NCBI GenBank assembly: GCA_029215795.1
Contig: JARDYH010000004.1
Location: 213,010,517-213,074,516, forward strand
Reading direction: 5' to 3'
Length of the DNA stretch: 64,000 nucleotides
Origin: Anniella stebbinsi
Taxonomy: Eukaryota > Chordata > Lepidosauria > Squamata > Anniellidae
Below are positions 45,396-56,469 of this stretch, in pieces; position 1 is the stretch's first letter; every line of letters begins with the position of its first letter. The translations under genes were made by a program, and so were the position numbers. Below the pieces are notes generated by a model, which was not told where the DNA came from, searched no databases, and was given only the letters and a program-made list of their open reading frames with translations.

Positions 45396-46317
45396 TCTCC
45401 CATCCTGAGACTGATTTCTGCATAGGATTCTAGTGTAAATAGGCTTGCTGGAACTTGGCTACTGATATAAGGACATATTCAATAAATGCACTGTGTTTTA
45501 CTATACAGTGGAGTACATGCAGCCTTTCTGTGGAACCTTCTGAAGTTCAATGACAACCTATATAAAAAAACACTTGAAATGATTGTTCATCTTTACAATA
45601 AACAAATGCAATTGATCTTACTGGAAACTAAAATTACAACAGAGTAAGGGAATCAAATAATATTGTAATCTTATCTTCTCCATTCATTATGCATGCAGAC
45701 ATTTGACATCCGCTCTAACAATTACTCTCCTAATGTAGTTACCAGTTTGCTAAATACCATATAGCTGTCCGCCTATTTCAGCTTTCTCATTACCTCCAGT
45801 AATCAAACGGAAGAATGTTTTTATAACACAGGTCACAACCTTATTATAAACATTAGCAATAAATGCCTAACAACATCCATACAGATACACAAGGGGAAAT
45901 ATCCCCTCTTTGAAGTGGAGTAAATGAGTCAATTATAATGAGCAATCATTATAACTAACGTCTGCATATTCAATCTTTATCACATTCTAAAACATTAAGC
46001 TGGATCTGTTGATTTGAAATAATCTTGAGGGCAAAAGAGTTTGGGCAGTATATGGGCATTTTGAAAATACAAAAGAACAGACCATTAAATTGGATACTAG
46101 TAGCAATTTACTATTAGCAAAGTGCAATGTTTGAGATGCCTCTCTCACTCCTGGCCCTCTTGAAATGGTGAGGGCCACCGACACAGATGGCTTTGAGAGC
46201 TGATTAGTCAAATGTATGAAGAATAAGGTTAGCAGTCGTTATGACTATATCTGTCACCTTCAGGATCAGAGGCAACAACTACAGTAGGATATGCAGTTAT
46301 CCCCATATGCTGCTTGC
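45396..46317. other. Unique AT-rich sequence, possible conserved block
   Basis: 45600-45990 is repeat-free and rich in ATTA/TAAT cores (e.g. GAGTCAATTATAATGAGCA). A conserved enhancer is possible but unsupported. Confidence 0.25.
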
Positions 46318-46412
46318 AGTCTTTCCATGTGTATCTGATCGGCCACTGTTTATGCTGGACTAGTTAGGTCTCTGGTCTGATCCAGCATGGCACTACTTAA
46401 ATTCTTATGCAC
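46318..46412 (+). mobile_element. CR1-type LINE, extreme 3' end
   Basis: GATCGGCCACTGTTTATGCTGG then GTCTGATCCAGCATGGCACT and a degraded TTCTTATG tail. Confidence 0.7.
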
Positions 46413-47194
46413 TTATCAGAGGTGCACGATGCTTGAGAAGGTCTGGCCCCTGGAGATCATTAACATAAGTCACTCATCCTGTCTACTGAGTCCCATTTCT
46501 ATACTTGGATTCGCCCCTTTATGTACTTGGTTGTATATAACATCAGGCAGTTAGATCAGCAAACATACATTTATTCCTGGAACACTAGCTGAGAAAGAAA
46601 CCTGGAGTACCCCTCCGAGGTATCCTAGCAATCAAGCTGCTCCTCACCATGGTGCCTGGGCCTCTCACCAGCTGCTGCTGCTCATCCTCATCCTGCTCAC
46701 CACCCTCATCCTCCCACTGCTGCAGCGGTGACGCTGCTCAGCCTCCCAGTTGGCCCCCATTCTCCACCGCAGGCTTCCTCAGACTGGCAACGACATCATC
46801 GGCATGCGGCTGGAAGCGCACAGACCCTGGCACCAATCGCCATGGCAACAGAGGGAGGGGTGCTGCAGGAGGCCGTTTTCAAATGCTCTGCTTCCGCAGC
46901 AGATGGGGTGTTTCTGGGCATGTGCAGAATGCTTCCCCTCCCTTCCTCTTAAGGGCCAAGGCCACACGTGTGCTTCCCCCTTTGGGATGCAGACAGATTC
47001 TGAGAAAACAGATATCAGGGCAGTTTGCCTTTGATGTGGAATTTGGTTGACTGCTCGAGATTGACCTTAGAAGAATGGCTTGTGAAAGGCACACAGCACC
47101 AATCCGGCTGCAAACTCACAATGGCAGCCAAAGCCTGGTAAGTCTGCCCTCCCTCCCAAGGCTTGATGGGAGTTATAGACATAAGCCTATGTTT
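46413..47194. other. Unannotated GC-rich sequence
   Basis: 46620-47050 is GC-rich, with CTGCTGCTGCTC and (TCATCC)-type repeats. Frames of 133, 74 and 94 codons overlap and have no recognised domain. An RFX-type X-box-like dyad ATCGCCATGGCAAC lies at 46836-46849. It could be a fragment of an unrecognised element or a GC-rich regulatory patch. Confidence 0.35.
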
Positions 47195-47640
47195 TTTAAT
47201 AAATTTATTACCTTTAAAGCCCTACATGGTTTGGGTCCAGGTTACCTGCGGGATCGCCTTCTCCCGTACAATCCGCCCCACACACTCAGGTCCTCTGGGA
47301 AGAACTTACTGCAGTCGGCCAAGACTAGGCTGACAACCGTTACCCAGAGGACCTTCTCTTCTGCCGCTCCCAGACTGTGGAATGGCCTGCCGGAGGAGAT
47401 TCGTCAACTTAATAGTCTTTTTGACTTTAAGAAAGCCATAAAAACCAATTTCTTCCGGCAAGCCTACCCATTCGAAATAGTTTTATCTATATTTTAATAA
47501 TGTATTATATGTTTTAATCAGTTTTATGTATTTTATGTCATTTGTATCAATGTTGTTCCCTGCCTCAATCCTGAGGGAGAGGCAGGTAAGAAATAAATAA
47601 ATAAATAAATAATAATTATTATTAATAATAATAATACTTA
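47195..47640 (+). mobile_element. L2-like LINE with readable ORF2 C-terminus
   Basis: The frame reads through TFKALHGLGPGYLRDRLLPY, then RTFSSAAPRLWNGLPEEIRQ and ends FRQAYPFEIVLSIF, with no stop before the natural end at about 47497. The 3' UTR ends CTCAATCCTGAGGGAGAGGC, then AAATAAATAAAT and (AAT)n. Same subfamily as 25573-26030. Confidence 0.88.
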
Positions 47641-48744
47641 CAACCCCCAAATTTGGGTTTGAAGTTTTTTCTGGTACACTGTATATGAAGACCTATCAGT
47701 GTGAGAAATTTCATACTTGTACCTCATGTGGAAGTGGGTTAACATTTCCAGACCTACAAACCCACGCACATATTTTCAGCTTTGTAGATAGAACAAGTTG
47801 CCATAAAGAATAAGAAATACTAGTTCTTTCTGATAACCTAACCCAACATGGCTGACCCCACTAACCAAGAGCATTTTACCTACACCTTCTCTCTCTCTCT
47901 CTCTCTCTCTGACCTCACTCTCCCTTCACTTTCCCTAATTATTCTTTAATTAATCTGTCTAGCTGTCCTTCTTGACTGACCTTCTCAACTGAGGCAGCAG
48001 CCAAGTTAGCAGGTGGGGAGGGGACAAAGGAAAAGAGCATTGGAGGCTTGTGAGAAGAAGGAGTTGGCTTGGAAGAAGGACTTGGGCCTCACATCACCAC
48101 AGTTATCATTTGCTCCAGTTTGTCTTATACTTTGGGCTTGGAATAAACCCAAGCTATTTTCCAAGTTTGGGGGGTGGGAACTAGTTCAGTTTTTCTAAGA
48201 ATTCGATTATCCACATAACTGCAGGAGGGGGATCACCCTATCACTAGCAAACAATGCCCCCAGCATATTCTTAGGTAATAGATTGGCTTCTTTGCTCCTA
48301 GCCAGGAGAAGGGCCTGTCTCTATTTCTCGTTACTCTTTCTTTATTTGCCTATGGAACCACTGATGGCTGCACTAATTAGGCCATGGCAAACTATGAAAC
48401 AGCATCTGCGCTGGTGAAGAAGAATTCTAGTTATGCAAGTGGGCTGTCAACAAACTCGTTCCTGCGAAAGTCCCGATCACTTTCAGCCCTTCTTCTCTAC
48501 ACCTGATGGATAGATATGGAACACTGTCACTCCTGCTGTACAAATTAGGCCAAAAAATATCTCTTGTTGTCGATTGGAAAGACAGGCTCCTCTCATTACC
48601 AGCAGCCTCCGTAAGGAATGAAATAATTGTAAAGAAAAAGACAAACAAGCTTCAGGAAAACAGCTTTCCTTTCTTTTCTTTTCTTTTCATTGGGGGAGGG
48701 GGTGCCATTTCAGGGATGAGCAAAACTTGCCATTACAAAGAACA
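47641..48744. other. Unannotated sequence with simple repeats
   Basis: (CT)12 at 47887-47910 and (TTTTC)n at about 48668-48688. No recognised gene. Confidence 0.5.
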
Positions 48745-48975
48745 TGCTTTGAATGGAGGATAAGGCTGTCAATGGTTACTAGTTCTGATGGCTACTATGC
48801 TACAGTTTGTCCATTTACACCAGTTACTGAGGGACATGAGTGGGAAGGTGCTGTTGCACTTCATGTCCTACTTGTGGATTCCCTACAGCCAGGTGGTCGG
48901 CCACTGTGCAAACTGAATGCTGGACCACATAGACCTTTGCTCTGAACCAGCATGGCTTTTTATGTTCTTATGAAT
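48745..48975 (+). mobile_element. CR1-type LINE 3' end (TTCTTATG-tailed)
   Basis: Plus-strand copy: GCTGTCAATGGTTACTAGTT, CACTTCATGTCCTACTTGTG, GGCCACTGTGCAAACTGAAT, then CAGCATGGC and TTATGTTCTTATG. 5'-truncated. Confidence 0.82.
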
Positions 48976-49054
48976 TCATTGGGATGACACAAAATCAGTG
49001 CTGAGAAGCCTAGGAGTTAACAATGCGATGCCACACTATGTGCACATACACACA

Positions 49055-49598
49055 GGCTGCATTCGGACAACACATTAGTCAATGTTGGGTTGAGTAGCCA
49101 ACTCACAGTTGGTTATTTTGTGGGTACTCCCCACGCAACATATTCCTACACAACTGTGGGTGGATGGGGCTGGCGTTGAGTGGATTAATAGTCAACCCAG
49201 CATTTGACTGACACAGCCCCTGCCCCTCTCCCCACCCTCCCTCCTCCCTCAGTCCTCCCAGTTCTATCCCAGCAGCCTCTGCAAGTTGCACTGGTTGTAG
49301 CAGAGTGGCAGCTGTCACTTTGGTCGCTCTTGCCGCCTGCCTCTATGGGCTTGTGTTTTAACCCACTCACTGCATGCCATTAACACACTCACCCCTCTAC
49401 ACAACACTTTAAACAACTGGCTTCGAGCTCAACAACTTGCAAGCCAGTTGTTTCTCTCAGTTGTTTATTTGGGCGGAATAGCATACTGTCAGTAGTTTGT
49501 GAGAGGTGTCATACCCTCCACACAACACAATAAGCAACACAACTGACGATTGTTTCCCCCACCCCCCCAGTTGCTTAATGTGTTGTCCGAATGCAGCC
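49055..49598. mobile_element. MITE with GGCTGCATTCGGACAACAC ends
   Basis: A perfect 23-bp inverted repeat: GGCTGCATTCGGACAACACA... at 49055-49077 and its complement at 49576-49598. The 544-bp interior contains AACTGGCTT / AAGCCAGTTG and CAACTGAG-type inner dyads. The GACAACACA core of the TIR is shared with the 1176 and 49978 elements. No clear target duplication; no transposase. Confidence 0.85.
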
Positions 49599-49975
49599 AC
49601 AGAGTCAACATTGTACTAACAGAACATTGTCTGCAAGACCCAGGATGGATTAAACATTATACTGAATGTTCTGCATAAGTATTTGTGATCAGGCCAGACA
49701 TGTACCATCCTACAATTCAGTGGGGAAATGTAGTTGTGTGGTCCTGGAAACAAAATTTAGGTTGCTAGGTAGAAAGCTGACATCCAAGACTAGGGATGCA
49801 TGAGAAATTCATTTCAGTTTATTTATTATCAAGATTTTACATCAGAACTTTAAGGAGAAAATACAGATTCAGCAGGAGGACAGGGAGAGCATACTGGGGT
49901 GGATTTCAATCCAACCCACAGAAGGAAATTCTTCCATCCATCCCTTCATTCCAACCACTAGTCAGCCTCTAAATA
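49599..49975. other. Unannotated sequence with a TAGGGATG terminus
   Basis: TAGGGATGCATGAGAAATTC at 49791-49810 resembles hAT-like left ends elsewhere in the window. No opposing end found. Confidence 0.4.
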
Positions 49976-49977
49976 TA

Positions 49978-50172
49978 GACCAGACAACACGCTAAGCCAC
50001 TGCGATTAAGCATTTTGAGTTAAACATTATGGCTTAACATGTCATGCAAACCATGGCTTAGCATGTCGTATGAACCATTCCTAACCATGGTGGCTACAAA
50101 CACACTCACTAACCATTTGCTGCAAAAGCGTTAGCAGCCTAACTATGGTTTAGTGTGTTATCTGAACATGCC
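49978..50172 (+). mobile_element. Fold-back MITE, CAGACAACAC family, copy 2
   Basis: CCAGACAACACGCTAAGCC at the left and GTTTAGTGTGTTATCTGAAC at the right. The interior follows the 1176-1383 copy motif by motif (e.g. TAACCATGGTGGCTACA). Confidence 0.75.
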
Positions 50173-50319
50173 CCCAGTCTCCCTACCCCACTGGAATTTA
50201 TTAGGCCCTAGTGATACTTGAGGTGCTGGATGGGAAGAGAGGCCATCTTTTTCTTCCATCTACTACCTGCCTAGTAGCCAAATATGTTGCTGGGGGAAAG
50301 CTCACCCATCAACAATTTC

Positions 50320-50930
50320 TGAATAATAACAATAACAATTATTATTATTATTATTATTGTTGTTGTTGTTATTGTTATTATTTATTACATTTATATACCG
50401 TCCCATAGCTGAAGCTCTCTGGGCGGTTTACAAAAATTAAAAGATTGAACACTAAAAAGACAATATACAAAATTTAAAACCATAAACATAAAACAGATGA
50501 CATTTAAAACATTTTAAACTTTTTAAGCCTGGCCACAAAGTCAGTTAAAACCTCAACTTAAGCTGTTAAAATACCTGGTAGAAAAGAAAAGTTTTGCCCT
50601 GGCGCAGAAAAGATAACAGTGTTGGCACCAGGCGGGTCTCATTGGGGAGATCATTCCACAATTGGGGGGCCACTACAGAGAAGGCCCTCTCCCTTGTTGC
50701 CGACCTCCGAGCTTCCCTCGGAGTAGGCACCCGGAGGAGGACCTTTGATGTTGAGCATAGTGTACAGGTAGGTTCATGTCGGGAAAGGCGTTCCATCAGG
50801 TACTGTGGTCCCAAACCGTGTAAGGCTTTATAGGTTAAAACCAGCACGTTGAATCGGGCTTGGAAACATACAGGCAGCCAATGCAAGCGGTCCAGAGTTA
50901 TGATGTTTTTGTATGATTTTTTTTAACTGT
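50320..50930 (-). mobile_element. L2-like LINE with ORF2 C-terminus
   Basis: The minus-strand frame at 50886-50566 encodes 106 residues: MHWLPVCFQARFNVLVLTYK at the start, then ALHGLGPQYLMERLSRHEPT and VVAPQLWNDLPNETRL. This is the C-terminal end of an L2-like ORF2. The 3' UTR continues to the left with CCGCCCAGAGAGCTTCAGCT (minus strand) and an (AAT)/(AAC) tail at 50322-50383. Relatively intact, so perhaps young. Confidence 0.88.
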
Positions 50931-50951
50931 AAGCCTGTTTGTGCCCATGAG

Positions 50952-50952
<1 letters not shown>

Positions 50953-50998
<46 letters not shown>
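50953..50998. repeat. (GT)23 microsatellite
   Basis: Uninterrupted GT run. Confidence 0.95.
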
Positions 50999-51000
<2 letters not shown>

Positions 51001-51129
51001 GGGTGATTATACATTTAATAACTAAGGTCACCACTCTGTGCAAGTTTGGACAGAAAAAGTCCTACAATTCCCAGCATTCCACAGCCAGCATTTTGAAAAT
51101 GCTGTAACATTTTCTACAATGTCACATTT

Positions 51130-51362
51130 ACCATTTTAAGTCGATATTAAAATGATGTCGTTTGTCTTTGGTTAATGTTGGATCATTTTATTTGTAACTC
51201 TGTGGGATGGCTGTAGCTCTCCATTGTATTGTGCCGTATTGCTTTCTTGCATTTTAGATTGGTTGTATTGTTATCATTTTGGGGTTTTGTTTGATTTAAT
51301 TTGTGCATCACCTAGAAGACTAGGTTGATAGGCAAATAATGAATGCAATCAATACATAAATG
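51130..51362 (+). mobile_element. LINE 3' UTR end, L2/CR1-like
   Basis: AT-rich stretch ending CATCACCTAGAAGACTAGGT, TGATAGGCAAATAATGAATG, then AATCAATACATAAATG. Only the terminus is recognisable. Confidence 0.55.
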
Positions 51363-51386
51363 AAGTCATTTGACTCACATGATAGT

Positions 51387-51598
51387 TGCAGTTTAAGGGA
51401 AGGATCCATCAGTGTCCATGCACTGGCACTATTGACATTGTGCTAGTGGAAACCAACACTTATGCAATGTGAATAGCATTTGCTAAGTGCCATGTGAACT
51501 CATCGTGCTAGCAAGTGCTATTGATGTGTTGGTTTGCATTCATGCAACATCAACAGTGCTAGAGCATGGACACCATTGGAGTCTTCCCTAAAGCAGCT
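51387..51598. mobile_element. Fold-back MITE with AAGGGAAGGATCCAT ends
   Basis: GCAGTTTAAGGGAAGGATCC at the left faces the complement GACTCCAATGGTGTCC-type right end (CATTGGAGTCTTCCCTAAAG). Dyad motifs GTGTCCATGCACTGGCACTA / CAGTGCTAGAGCATGGACAC pair across the element. Confidence 0.75.
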
Positions 51599-51599
51599 G

Positions 51600-52340
51600 T
51601 CTTTATAGCTGTAACATGTATTTTGGGAAAGAGTCAAATCTCTGTGATAGAGTACAGGTTCCTCGTTGAGAAGGTCATGGGCTAAATACTTGCATCTTTA
51701 GTTAAAGCATCTCAGGTATCAGGGATGGGAGATGATCAGGGATGGGAGATACATTACAATTGCACCCAGAATATAAACCAGCCTTATAATTCCAGCAATT
51801 CAGGTAAGTACCTAGGATATTCAGTAGTTTAAGCTCAATGAATTCTTTTTGTCCCTATCACTACTATGCTTGCATGCTTTACATTTGCACAGTTTGACTG
51901 TTATTCTTTTATTGCTTAATAGACTGATTTAGCAGATTTCTCGGGTGTATAAATTTTTTCCACCTGAAAAACGAATACCTACACCTTTGAGAAACAGCTC
52001 AATCTTTAGTGCAAATTGAGGGAACTCAGCAATATCTCAAAAGCACTTAGCAGGTCTAATTTTATCAACTCCCCACTGAAGCCTATCTGGAATAATCCTT
52101 TAATCTCATTTAAATTACCTACTGACATAAAATAAAAGGCTTGAGCTCTCTGAGGTATAGAAATAGAATGGAGATTCTATAATGCAGTAACACAATATGC
52201 TCTTTTCTTCCATGTCAGCATTGTTGGCATAGCTTACCTGTTCTTATTCTAGTATCGGTCTTTCCCTTTCTGTAAAATGTATTCTTTGATAATCAAAGGT
52301 TATTACTACCACTACCTTAACCAGACTTACTATATTCCAA
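51600..52340. other. Unannotated sequence
   Basis: Holds a 17-bp tandem duplication (GATCAGGGATGGGAGAT type) near 51719-51748. Otherwise AT-rich and featureless. Confidence 0.45.
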
Positions 52341-52420
52341 GTAACAGTGCAATTCTATGCATGATTACTCAGATGTAAGTCTGTATTCAACCAGATTTAA
52401 TCCCTAGTAAATTTGTGTAA
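52341..52420 (+). repeat. Short squamate repeat, second copy
   Basis: GTGCAATTCTATGCATGATT then CTCAGATGTAAGTCTG, related to 42227-42305. Confidence 0.5.
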
Positions 52421-52936
52421 GTGAATTTAGTTTTAGGAGAGCATTTTTCTGAGAAAATCCAGCTAGAATCTTGATTACGGTCCATTGTATAATTTTATCC
52501 AGCTGTTGGGTGGACAGAGGGGGCCTGATTAACTGTGCATTGTGAAATACTGTGGTCCCTGTCCCTGTGTCCGCATACAATCACAACAGAAATTCAAGAA
52601 CAAGACCCCACTGGTAGTGCTCCCTATCAGTTTTTCTAACTTTATGTCATAAAGATGCAAATAACTATGCAGGAACAGCTGAATCTTTTAACAAGATGTA
52701 TGGTTTTTAATAATGTTATTATCTGGATCCTGACGCTGGTTGTTGTTGCTTACTCTGGTTTTAATTGGTGTTGAACTTTTTCCCCACAAAAATTGCGACC
52801 ATTCTCATTCAATTTGATAGAAAAGAAATTGCTTTCTGAAAGAAATTCAATACTCAATATTACCTCTATACTCTCTACACTGACTGGCAGCAGATCTCCA
52901 GGGTTTGAGATAGAAATCTTTTCCAGCCTGTCAGGA

Positions 52937-53073
52937 TTCCCTCTATATCTACACTATCACTTTCAAACAGTTTACAATAGTAGTGAGAACTATTAGGGCC
53001 CAGAACACACTCCAAATACAATTTTCAAACCAATTTCAAAGTGTCATATCCTGCTTGGTGTAGATCTGACCCT
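52937..53073 (+). mobile_element. Short MITE with GTGTAGATC ends (inside the split SINE)
   Basis: TATATCTACACTATCAC at the left and CTTGGTGTAGATCTGACCC at the right, with TATTAGGGCCCAGAACACAC inside. Confidence 0.72.
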
Positions 53074-53579
53074 GGACATCCTGAGCAACTCCTTAATGAT
53101 TTCTGCCTCCACTTTCCTTCTTTGTACCTTTGTCTTCCCAGTAACATGGGGGTTTAGGCTGTAGACGTAGGGTGACTGACACTCCAGACACTTGTAGCTT
53201 AACACAACAGTTTACTAGTGAATTAAAACAACCAAATCGCAATAAAGATATTTAGACAATCAAGCAGAGTGGTACAAAAGGCATTAAAAGAAAATAAAAG
53301 TTGCAAAAACAAAAGTTATTTTGCCCTAAGCTGCACCTAGGCTTCTTCTAGCTGAATCTTTCTGCTCCTTCCTTATGCTCTCTTTTTTCTAGCTCTGCGT
53401 CTTCCATGACTCTCTCGCTCTATTATACTCTCTTCACCCAAAACAGAAAGTACTGATCCCACTTTAAAGAAATGAAACTTAACTGGAGAAATGAAACTAC
53501 TCCTCTCAGGGATACCCCCTCCCCAACAGAAAAACTCCAGGCCTCTAAAACCTGACTTTTTAACTTTGCTTCTATAGAC
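53074..53579. other. Unassigned segment inside the split SINE
   Basis: Bounded by two MITEs. Contains AATAAAG near 53240 and CT-rich sequence at 53340-53430. It may be part of another insertion such as an LTR fragment; nothing firm is visible. Confidence 0.35.
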
Positions 53580-53899
53580 AAGGGTGATCAGATAAAATCC
53601 AGGTCAGGGCTCCTGTAACTTTAACAGTTGTAGAGAAAAGGGAATTTCAGCCAGAGTCATTTGTATGCAGTTAGCTCCTGGTGAAATTCCCTCTTCATCA
53701 CAACAGTTAAAGGTGCAGGCACTATACTAGAGTGACCATATACAAAAGAAGGCAGGGCCCCTGCAACTTTAACTGGTGTGATGAAGAGGTAATTTCACCA
53801 GGAACTAATTGCATACAAATGACACTGGCTGAAATTCCCTTTTCTCTACAACTGTTAAAGTTACATGAGCCCTGACCTGGATTTTATCTGGTCACCCTA
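53580..53899. mobile_element. 320-bp palindromic hAT-like MITE, copy J
   Basis: Begins AAGGGTGATCAG, ends GGTCACCCTA and has a perfect 8-bp duplication CTATAGAC (53572-53579 and 53900-53907). Confidence 0.95.
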
Positions 53900-53992
53900 C
53901 TATAGACCTGAAACCTTCACACAACCCTCCCTGCCAGGGATTGTACCTTCTGCATGCAAAGAATATGCTCTACTACTGAGCTATGACCCCTC

Positions 53993-54484
53993 CCCAAGTG
54001 GGATATCAGTTCAGTAGTTTACATAATGAACTAAGCCTGTTGAGATATGGAAGTGCAGTGGATCCTGCTGTATTTGTAATCCAAAATAGGTGCTAAAGTA
54101 ATTGTTAGCCTGTCAAAGACTTGCAATGTGTGAACTGACTTTTGTATAAGAGTGCACACGGATGAACACTGCATTTTAATGTAGGCTACATTTTCTTCTC
54201 TCACTTGAGAAGCTCATGTCACCATGAACATCAAATAATGCAATGTGAAAATGGCTGTTGGAAATGCATCAGCTCTAATACCTGTCATCCATGAGTTGCA
54301 CGGTTTGGAGACGAACCTCAAAAAGATGCCAGTGGCTTATTTTCAAGCTTCCCCCCCTCCCCAAGACACCAAGTCATTAGCAGCATCTGTGAGAAGCTTC
54401 AATTTGGAATTATTTCTGAGCAAAGGCAAATTATGTAGGTGAAACTGATCAGAAAGATAACTTTTCCAGAAGTTTTGCATCTTA
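53993..54484. other. Unannotated sequence
   Basis: No recognised gene or repeat. Confidence 0.45.
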
Positions 54485-55080
54485 GGGTACCTCTAGACGG
54501 ACACTTCCTGTCGAGATGGCTTCGCAGTGGAGGCAGTTGGGTTACCTGACTCTGCTGCCAGTGCGAAGCCATCTTGGGGAAAAGGGGCTTTGCTCCACAC
54601 TAAAAAAGTTGGGCATTTAGCCCAACTTTTTTAGGCTTGAGCGACACAACGACGGCTTTTGCCGTCTGTCGCTGTTCCTCTGGAGCTTCTGGGAGGCCTG
54701 CCCAGTCTATGGTGACCACTGTTTGGTCACCATGGGCTGGGCACAGTGGGCAGGGAAGAGGATGGACCAGCGAGCCATAAGCTCGGTGCAACGCCTTCGT
54801 GCCTCCGCAGTCCTCCCCCCCCATTTTAAAAACTAAAATAAAAAATAAACTAACCTCCACGCCTCGCAGTCACCCCCACTCCACCCCCATTTTACAATAG
54901 AAATAATAAAAAACCTAACCTTTTGAAGAGGCGCAGGCGCCACGACAGCCAGAAAAACCGGTGCGATGCTCCTTCCGCTGTAGATGGGCGGAAGGAGCAC
55001 AAATGCACGTCGTGCCGCCTGCCGCCGCTGGCATGACGCAATACAGGCGTTGTGAAGAGGCGGCCTTAGAAGTAGAACTT
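54485..55080. repeat. Hairpin-rich GC segment, probable DNA-transposon remnant
   Basis: Starts near GGGTACCTCTAGACGGACAC. Three strong hairpins stand in a row: AAAAAAGTTGGGC-(atttA)-GCCCAACTTTTTT (54602-54633), GACGGCTTTTGCCGTC (54649-54664) and TGGTGACC...GGTCACCA (54710-54732). The right half is CpG-rich (e.g. GGAAGGAGCAC pairs with GTGCTCCTTCC-like sequence at 54965-55000). No matching outer TIR was confirmed. Confidence 0.45.
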
Positions 55081-55254
55081 TCTTGTCATCCTGCTGAACC
55101 GCAGCGCTAACAAAGCAGTAACTTCCTTCAAATTAGATGGGATACGGATGGTCTCTTTGAGGAACTCTCCTAAACACTTTTCCTTCTCCATGCCATCTGA
55201 ACACATGTTCAGATGAACAAATGTCCATCTGAACAGATGTGCCTACTTGGAAAT

Positions 55255-55308
<54 letters not shown>

Positions 55309-55862
55309 ATGTGTAGGAAAGAGAGAGAGGGGGAGGGGGGAGACTGACAGCTTAGAGCATTCGACTAGCAAACATCAGTGTGGATAATGGATGAACTGAG
55401 CAAACAAGTATTGGAAGCTTGTAACAGCTATAGAGATGGAGTAGAGTTGCAGAACGAGGATGAAGAAATAATTACTATAAAAGCTTTCTTTTTTGTAAAA
55501 AAAAAAGGTTAAAAACAAGCTGAGAAAGAACCTGATCAGAAGATGGAAGGCTATACGTTTCCGTTCCATTAGAGAAGCACATTAATGGATCACTAGTGTT
55601 TCATTTTAATAACTGCTATGCGTGTATTTTAAGGAAGAAAGAGAAGAAAAACCCATTCATGTAACTATAGAGGGGAAAATGCTTCCCTCCCTTTAACAAG
55701 AACAGGAATATATGAGAAAACATTTTCAGTATGCTTAAAAGTGGATGCGTTTACTGAATACTGAATAGTGTTTTATTTTAAAGCATGTTACCATATACAG
55801 AAAAGTTTAGCAAGTCTTGGTCAAAGTCTCGTTGTGGTAGAATTATACAGGTGAAAGATGCC

Positions 55863-55900
<38 letters not shown>

Positions 55901-56469
55901 CATTCACCATTCAAGTCCATCCAGGCCCCTTGCTCATGTGAGAGTGTGTGAAGTGAAACTGGAGAGTGAGGACCTTTTTCTTCCCAATCAGCCCAAGAGC
56001 ACTCTATTTCCAGAATCTCCAAAGACCTACCTATATTGACAGTGCTGTAGTGATGAAGCCATGGGGAGGGTCTACTCTCGCAAGGTCCTTTCCACTCACA
56101 TGCGCTTAGGGATGCTGGAGAAATTCGAGGCAGACTAAAATGAGTACAGATTTCTAAGAATCTGACCTGTGGAAGCCACTACAGAACACTCTCCTAAGGC
56201 CATAAAGAGTCTGTGGACATTCAGATCTTTTTATTATTATTATTATTTTCCTGATATTTACACAAATGTATTCACAGGAAAATTCCTACATCTGGGCTGA
56301 GACATACGTCATCCTGGAAAATATATGCAGGGAAAAGTTGAATGGAATGGGGGCCAATTCGCTAAATGTTATATACTATCATAAATTATGTAAATTGCCC
56401 TCAGTAGAGCCCTATGTGGGTGGCTGACTAATTGCTATGTTTCTTTTGCACACTTTTTATTCCTGAGTG
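55081..56469. other. Unannotated sequence with (GT)n microsatellites
   Basis: (GT)n at about 55259-55312 with AG-rich sequence after it, and (GT)n at about 55864-55898. TAGGGATGCTGGAGAAATTC at 56106-56125 is another hAT-like left end without a partner. Confidence 0.6.

Larger units (their letters stand above)
52868..53992 (-). mobile_element. tRNA-headed SINE split by about 1 kb of insertions
   Basis: The first piece (52868 to about 52936: CACTGACTGGCAGCAGATC ... CCAGCCTGTC) and the second (about 53930-53992: CTGCCAGGGATTGTACC ... GAGCTATGACCCCT) are consecutive parts of the SINE at 20803. The second piece carries the tRNA-like head (box A as TAGCTCAGTAGTAG on the minus strand). Between them lie a short MITE (52937-53073), about 500 bp of unassigned sequence and MITE copy J. 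Confidence 0.7.
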
